DNA of 17,802 bases from positions 1-17,802 of the forward strand of contig JAMDCN010000105.1 of the NCBI GenBank assembly GCA_023489025.1, given 5' to 3'. Below the pieces are notes generated by a model, which worked only from the letters and a program-made list of their open reading frames with translations, searched no databases and had not been told where the DNA came from. The position numbers and the translations under genes are program-made. Below, one piece after another: positions 14,401 through 17,802 of the stretch (the first letter of the stretch is position 1; every line of letters starts with the position of its first letter). This DNA comes from Deltaproteobacteria bacterium. Its GTDB lineage: Bacteria > Desulfobacterota_E > Deferrimicrobia > Deferrimicrobiales > Deferrimicrobiaceae.

Positions 14401-17095
14401 CTACCCTGAGGGCATTCGCAATCAAAATGTGGATCGGCCGGAGGAACGGTTGCGTGACGAGGACTCCTTGTATTTTCACCAGGCGCTCTCGGATGCGAAG
14501 GTGTCGGAAGCCGCCGCGGTTGCAAGGACTCTGAGGGTCGCGTTCAATCACGAGCCCCTTTTTAGGGACAATGCGCCTGGCAAGGCCTGCGTATGGCCCG
14601 AAACGGCAATCATGGTGGGCTTCGATGGCGAAGTCTACCCGTGCGGGGGAGCCGAGGTCCATTTCCGGGAGAAGGTTGAAAAGGGGATTTACCACTTCGG
14701 CAACGCGTTGATGGAGTCGATCGACGATTTCTGGAACGGGCCCGCCTATCGGGAACTCCGGCTCTCCTCGCACGGGGATGCCGCAGCTTGCGTCGTCGAG
14801 TGCCGCTGCTGCGCCAACACCATGAAACCCGGGGATCGGCGCTCCCACATCATGCAATGGGATGGGGAGGAGAGCGGCCGGGAGACCGCCGCCGGGATAG
14901 AAGAGGGTGCGAAGGCAGGTGGGCGCCCCGAGCGTCCGATGGTCTCGGTTATCGTCCCGACCCATAATCGGCCGGAGATGCTCGCTGCGGCGATTCGCAG
15001 CATCTTGGACCAGACCTATCCGAACGTCGATATCGTGATCGTGAACGACGCGGGAGAGGGCGTGGAGGATGTCGTCGCGAGCCTGAATCGCGACGGGCGC
15101 ATCACCTATGTTCGCCATGACCGGAACCGGGGGCTCGCGGCGGCCCGGAATACGGGCATCCGCATCGCGCGGGGGAAGTACATCGCCTACCTCGACGACG
15201 ATGATCTGTATTATCCCGATCATCTTGAGACACTCGTGACACACCTGGAAATGTGTGGCGGCAAAGTCGCATACACGGACGCCTGCCGCGCAATCCAGAG
15301 GATGACGGACCGGGGATATGTCACGATCAACCGGGAAACCCCTGATTCGAGGGATTTCAACCGGGACCAGTTCCTCGTTTCGAACTATGTTCCCGTTCTC
15401 TGCTTCATGCACGAAAAGGCGTGCCTGGAAGAAACCGGCCACTTCGACGAGACGTTGACGTCCCACGAGGATTGGGACCTGTGGATCCGGATGTCCCGGA
15501 AATTCGACTTCGCCCACATCAAGAAAGTCACTTGCGAGTTTTCCTGGAGGACGGACGGCACGACGATGACCAGCGGCATTCGCTCCGATTACCTCCGTAC
15601 CATGGAGATTATTTACGATAAGTATCGCCATATAACACAGAGTAATCCCCATCTCCTCGATATGCAGAAGAAGAGCCTCGAAGTGTTGAGGGCCGAGGTT
15701 TTTGGGGCGGACAATACCACCGCCGGGGGTGCCGTGGGTGAGAAGGTCCTGGTGGACGCTGCGGGGTACCACGTGGGGCCGATCTCCGCCGGGCACCGGC
15801 CCTCGACGCTCGACCCCCCGATTTCCGTGATCATCCCCGTGAAGAACGGGGGTGAAGAAATTCGCGGGCTGCTGGGGAAGATCCGGTCCCAGAAAAAGGT
15901 ACAGGATGTTGAAATCATCGTGATCGATTCGGGATCGACGGACGGCTCCGTGGCCATCGCCGAGGAATTCGGGTGTCGTGTTATCCGGATTCCGGAGAAG
16001 GATTTCAACCACGGCGCGACCCGGAACCTCGGCGCCCGTGAAGCACGTGGGGAATTTCTCGTGTTCACGGTGCAGGATGCCTTGCCGGCAACGGATTACT
16101 GGCTGTACGCGATGGTGAGCCCCTTCGTGGCCTGCCCGGAGCTCGCCGCCCTGTCGTCGAAACAGCTCGTTCGGCCGGAGGCGGACCTCTTCAGTCTCTG
16201 GATGAACGAGGCAACCTATCCGTCAATCGGATTTGTGGAAGATTCCATCTATGCGCTGTCTCCGTCGTTCGATTTCGCGAACTGGAAGCATTTGGACAGC
16301 CGGATCAAGCGACAGATGTCGTTTTTCGACAACGTCTGCTCCTGCGTGCGCAGAAGCGTCTTTGACGAAATCCGGTTCAACCCCCAGATCAACGCGGAGG
16401 ATATCGATTTCGGTGTCAGACTCCTGGAGAAGAGAAAAAAGATCGGATTCCTGACCACGACGGGAGTCTACCACTGGCACGAACGGGGGCCGGAGCATGT
16501 CCTGAATCGTTATTTCGTCGGGACCAAGGCGTCTCTCCACATCCTGAAGAACGAGCTGACATACTTCTTCAACGAACACGGGATCGACTGGCACTCCCTG
16601 GCGGCGAATATTCTCGGCCTGCATGACCTGGTGACCGTTGCAATCCCCGAAGCCGGTTCGAGCGGCACCAGGCTCCTGGATGTGGCGACGGCATTCGTGT
16701 CGTCCATGAGTCGATGCATGAACGCATCTCCGGTGGAAATATCTGCGGCCCTCTCCGCGAAGACGCAAACCGATGGCGAAGGATTCAAACCCAGGATGCT
16801 TGACCTGTTCGGTGACGCCGTTCCTGCTCCGGGCGAGCATGCGGATTACAGGAAGAACTTCCTGATCTCCGGATTCATGGAGAACATCGGCCACCTCGCG
16901 GATTTTCTGTCTACCCGGCAATTCTCTTCTGCGGAGAGGGAGAAGGATCTCGTCTCCTGCATCTATAAAACACTTGCGGTGACGGTCGGGGAAGCCCTTG
17001 GCAGCTATTACCTCGAGGCCGAGACGCTGGATCGCCTCACGGACGGTCTGAAACGGATGGATCAGGAACTTGCAAAAGGCGTTTGTTACTCCTGA
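11408..17095 (+). CDS. giant multidomain protein: GT-B glycosyltransferase, TPR, methyltransferase, radical SAM/SPASM-like, two GT2 glycosyltransferases
   Basis: 1895 residues in one open frame. Approximate order: (1) 1-369, GT-B/GT4-like glycosyltransferase, with nucleotide-sugar motif VVEGMAAGRPVITWE around E283 and DGEEILLFP; (2) 398-520, TPR-like helices (YLREALRIRPEDPDLWLEA); (3) 528-765, class I SAM methyltransferase with DLGCGRGW at 580-587 and SSEVIEHVP; (4) Ala/Ser/Thr-rich linker ~770-812; (5) 813-1150, radical SAM domain with C823, C827, C830 (KCNARCIMC) and a C-terminal SPASM-like cysteine set C1061, C1079, C1128, C1132, C1134, C1135; (6) 1175-1433, GT2 with VSVIVPTHN and LDDDD at 1262-1266; (7) 1470-~1720, a second, rhamnosyltransferase-like GT2 with ISVIIPVKN, FNHGATRNLGA, QDA at 1556-1558 and EDID at 1664-1667; then a helical tail of about 175 residues. 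No signal peptide or membrane segment is evident, so it is probably cytoplasmic or peripheral. It likely builds and decorates a glycan, perhaps protein-linked. Donors and acceptor are unknown. Confidence 0.9.
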   Translation: MDVLYITLDFPDWCQARSWSYTANLAFEEGFRANNINFMTIPALSGMSAATATSVSFLGRIRDFCSGRRFDQIWVELVHSPLDENLLEFLSTLAPVRLGLLGESLQYTPDAYARAPHLRERHGIVENRLRYMTHALAGDERDVENLNLRKTVKAMWWVSAVPDRFIDRRSGPLTTNPATFSGAIYGVRSGWLGHPSLENLLVRPAPLEDATPYPGLFDKLNFATFNALQRGMVATEAGLEDYLALLRRIRQECFSLWLDGLRSGCAVVNLPSFLQAYAGRVVEGMAAGRPVITWEIPDRPRNRALFRDGEEILLFPKDGPDALAQHIKRLRKDPELAERIVRNARQRILRFHTVEKRVRQILDWIETGHEPTYHDDGDGKSPSRYATGVVSTGPRETDLARRPEEVDSFLKEEANETELNLLEKTAGQYPDNYEIHSRLVSLSVKVGDPAKVARYLREALRIRPEDPDLWLEAMRLAVMNNDSKTAETAMDRAMDLCPDRKDIFSVLRNISANGSNGIDLIKNRIRENIYYEDLFLKDPSWSSPAPNRDEEARWGKIEFHLKTISNSTSENGGPKPRILDLGCGRGWLTNLASRYGHCEGIDPVREVIKFARRLFPHLRFHHGTARTILESSEFIPYDLILSSEVIEHVPFSEKEEFVNDLFGLLKPEGHVILTTPRGEAYDCWKKRTNAEDQPVEEWVTEPELGRLFESQGFRGIGRDRIYVDLRTLEYMTLPGSDLRDAHDLLGLYQVWLFQRSRQAFGNRKEYGAEINMVTHGKADADRPAGESATASCSETASNSTAAPPGGLTRSFPAQVHFLMNDKCNARCIMCGGDYFHADGRRRITIDKFRKMAENLRLERFGEVVLAGWGDPLLNLDLLPILDHLKERYPSVRVSITTNGIALSRRMAEALLDRGVSSVNVSMNAATPETYRRIMQVERFGQVVTNIAWLSAARRERGRGPVLQLSMAINRLNIEELPLMVELAGRLKLDSVNAMYTRFYPEGIRNQNVDRPEERLRDEDSLYFHQALSDAKVSEAAAVARTLRVAFNHEPLFRDNAPGKACVWPETAIMVGFDGEVYPCGGAEVHFREKVEKGIYHFGNALMESIDDFWNGPAYRELRLSSHGDAAACVVECRCCANTMKPGDRRSHIMQWDGEESGRETAAGIEEGAKAGGRPERPMVSVIVPTHNRPEMLAAAIRSILDQTYPNVDIVIVNDAGEGVEDVVASLNRDGRITYVRHDRNRGLAAARNTGIRIARGKYIAYLDDDDLYYPDHLETLVTHLEMCGGKVAYTDACRAIQRMTDRGYVTINRETPDSRDFNRDQFLVSNYVPVLCFMHEKACLEETGHFDETLTSHEDWDLWIRMSRKFDFAHIKKVTCEFSWRTDGTTMTSGIRSDYLRTMEIIYDKYRHITQSNPHLLDMQKKSLEVLRAEVFGADNTTAGGAVGEKVLVDAAGYHVGPISAGHRPSTLDPPISVIIPVKNGGEEIRGLLGKIRSQKKVQDVEIIVIDSGSTDGSVAIAEEFGCRVIRIPEKDFNHGATRNLGAREARGEFLVFTVQDALPATDYWLYAMVSPFVACPELAALSSKQLVRPEADLFSLWMNEATYPSIGFVEDSIYALSPSFDFANWKHLDSRIKRQMSFFDNVCSCVRRSVFDEIRFNPQINAEDIDFGVRLLEKRKKIGFLTTTGVYHWHERGPEHVLNRYFVGTKASLHILKNELTYFFNEHGIDWHSLAANILGLHDLVTVAIPEAGSSGTRLLDVATAFVSSMSRCMNASPVEISAALSAKTQTDGEGFKPRMLDLFGDAVPAPGEHADYRKNFLISGFMENIGHLADFLSTRQFSSAEREKDLVSCIYKTLAVTVGEALGSYYLEAETLDRLTDGLKRMDQELAKGVCYS

Positions 17096-17099
17096 CGCG

Positions 17100-17802
17100 A
17101 TGGAGCCGATCCGGACCAGGCAGGATAATTATTCTCTCCGGGTGACCGGTACCGACGGTTCCGTGAGGAATCTGCACAGCGGGTACGACCCCGTGGTCGA
17201 GGCGGCAGGGATGGTCGACGCGTTCCCCTTCAACGGCACGGGGATTCTCGTTATCCTGGGCCTGGGCTTGGGCTACCACCTGGCCGAATTACGGAGGCGC
17301 TATCCCGGCGCCGACATCGTGGTCATCGAGGGGATGCAGGAGATTCGCGATCTCTGCGGGAAGTATGGGAAGAGGGCCGAACTGACGAGTCGTGTTCGGT
17401 TCATCGTCGGAGCCGCCCCGGTCGACGCGGTCGCGGAAATATCGAAGATTCACCTGAAAGCGGGTTTTCCTCCCCTTGCCGTTTTCTCCTTTGCTCCCGA
17501 AGTGGCCGCATTTCCCGAATATTACGGCCCAATCAAGGAGGCCCTCGAAAGGACGGTATCCTTCCGGCTCCGGGACAGGCTCCGGTATCCCAAGTTCCGG
17601 GCCGACCTGCTTACGGTTGCCCTCTTCGACTTCGGCTACTTCCTGACCGAGGAGATTGCGCGGGCGGTTAAGGCCCTTGGGCACTCGGTCGTAAGTGTCC
17701 GAGGAAGGAAGGACGAGTCGTGCGGCGATATCCTCGGCCGTGCCATCGAGGCTATCTCCACACACAAACCCGACTTCTTCCTGACCATCAACCATCTCGG
17801 GT
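17100..17802 (+). CDS. CgeB/DUF3880-like glycosyltransferase, 3' end outside window
   Basis: Partial gene starting 4 bases after the giant gene and open to the end of the window (234 codons visible). The first ~130 residues form a small Rossmann-like unit (ILVILGLGLGYHLAEL, DIVVIEGMQEI), similar to the N-terminal region seen in MptE-like/DUF115 and related flagellar-glycan proteins. From residue ~165 (FRADLLTVALFDFGYFLTEE, AVKALGHSVVSV, PDFFLTINHLG) it matches the start of the CgeB/DUF3880 glycosyltransferase group, whose catalytic GT-B half would lie downstream. No strong ribosome binding site is visible, so it is probably translated by reinitiation after the giant gene. Assignment rests on N-terminal patterns only. 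Confidence 0.75.
   Translation, partial: MEPIRTRQDNYSLRVTGTDGSVRNLHSGYDPVVEAAGMVDAFPFNGTGILVILGLGLGYHLAELRRRYPGADIVVIEGMQEIRDLCGKYGKRAELTSRVRFIVGAAPVDAVAEISKIHLKAGFPPLAVFSFAPEVAAFPEYYGPIKEALERTVSFRLRDRLRYPKFRADLLTVALFDFGYFLTEEIARAVKALGHSVVSVRGRKDESCGDILGRAIEAISTHKPDFFLTINHLG

Noticed and set aside
14168..16012. A 614-codon open frame on the minus strand
   Set aside because: It lies opposite the radical SAM and GT2 domains, shows no recognisable protein motifs, and is explained by high GC and codon bias of the sense gene.
1..17802. tRNA, rRNA, CRISPR, insertion sequence or attachment site
   Set aside because: No cloverleaf-type, rRNA-like, direct-repeat array or transposase-like sequence was seen; the window is almost fully coding.

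Overview
This 17.8 kb window is one uninterrupted stretch of rightward (+ strand) genes from a carbohydrate, probably surface-glycan, biosynthesis locus. GC is high, gaps are tiny, and most neighbouring genes overlap by 4 to 14 bases, so the block reads as one operon that continues off both ends. I see no tRNA, rRNA, transposase, CRISPR array or convincing terminator. The gene content suggests a GC-rich Gram-negative bacterium, perhaps of the deltaproteobacterial (Desulfobacterota) kind. That placement is inference and weak.

Layout. 1-1035: a sugar GHMP kinase missing only its first residues. 1045-1269: the N-terminal stub of a HAD phosphatase. It ends in an ATGA overlap with a UxaA/altronate-dehydratase-like protein (1266-2822). 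2856-3374: a DJ-1/PfpI protein. 3384-5188: a thiamine-diphosphate (TPP) enzyme split into E1-alpha and E1-beta type subunits. 5181-6938: a B12-binding-domain radical SAM protein. 6925-7653: a bicupin. 7650-9158: a second B12-type radical SAM protein. 9155-10147: a GDP-fucose-synthase-like epimerase/reductase. 10137-11363: a DegT-fold PLP/PMP enzyme whose catalytic lysine is histidine. 11408-17095: a giant 1895-residue protein. 17100 to the end: the start of a CgeB/DUF3880-like glycosyltransferase.

How they may work together. The kinase, sugar reductase and His-for-Lys DegT protein are nucleotide-sugar tailoring enzymes. The DegT protein resembles the 3-dehydratases ColD and RfbH rather than aminotransferases. 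A TPP enzyme without lipoyl E2 or E3 partners beside a 4-keto-3-deoxysugar-type dehydratase and a ketoreductase resembles the logic of yersiniose and other branched-sugar pathways, where TPP enzymes add a two-carbon unit to a keto sugar. I propose, as inference, that the locus makes an unusual deoxy or branched sugar and assembles it with the giant protein.

The giant protein appears to carry, in order, a GT-B glycosyltransferase, TPR-like helices, a class I methyltransferase, a radical SAM domain with a cysteine-rich SPASM-like region, and two different GT2 glycosyltransferases. It is the most striking item here. With the two free-standing proteins, the window holds three radical SAM modules.
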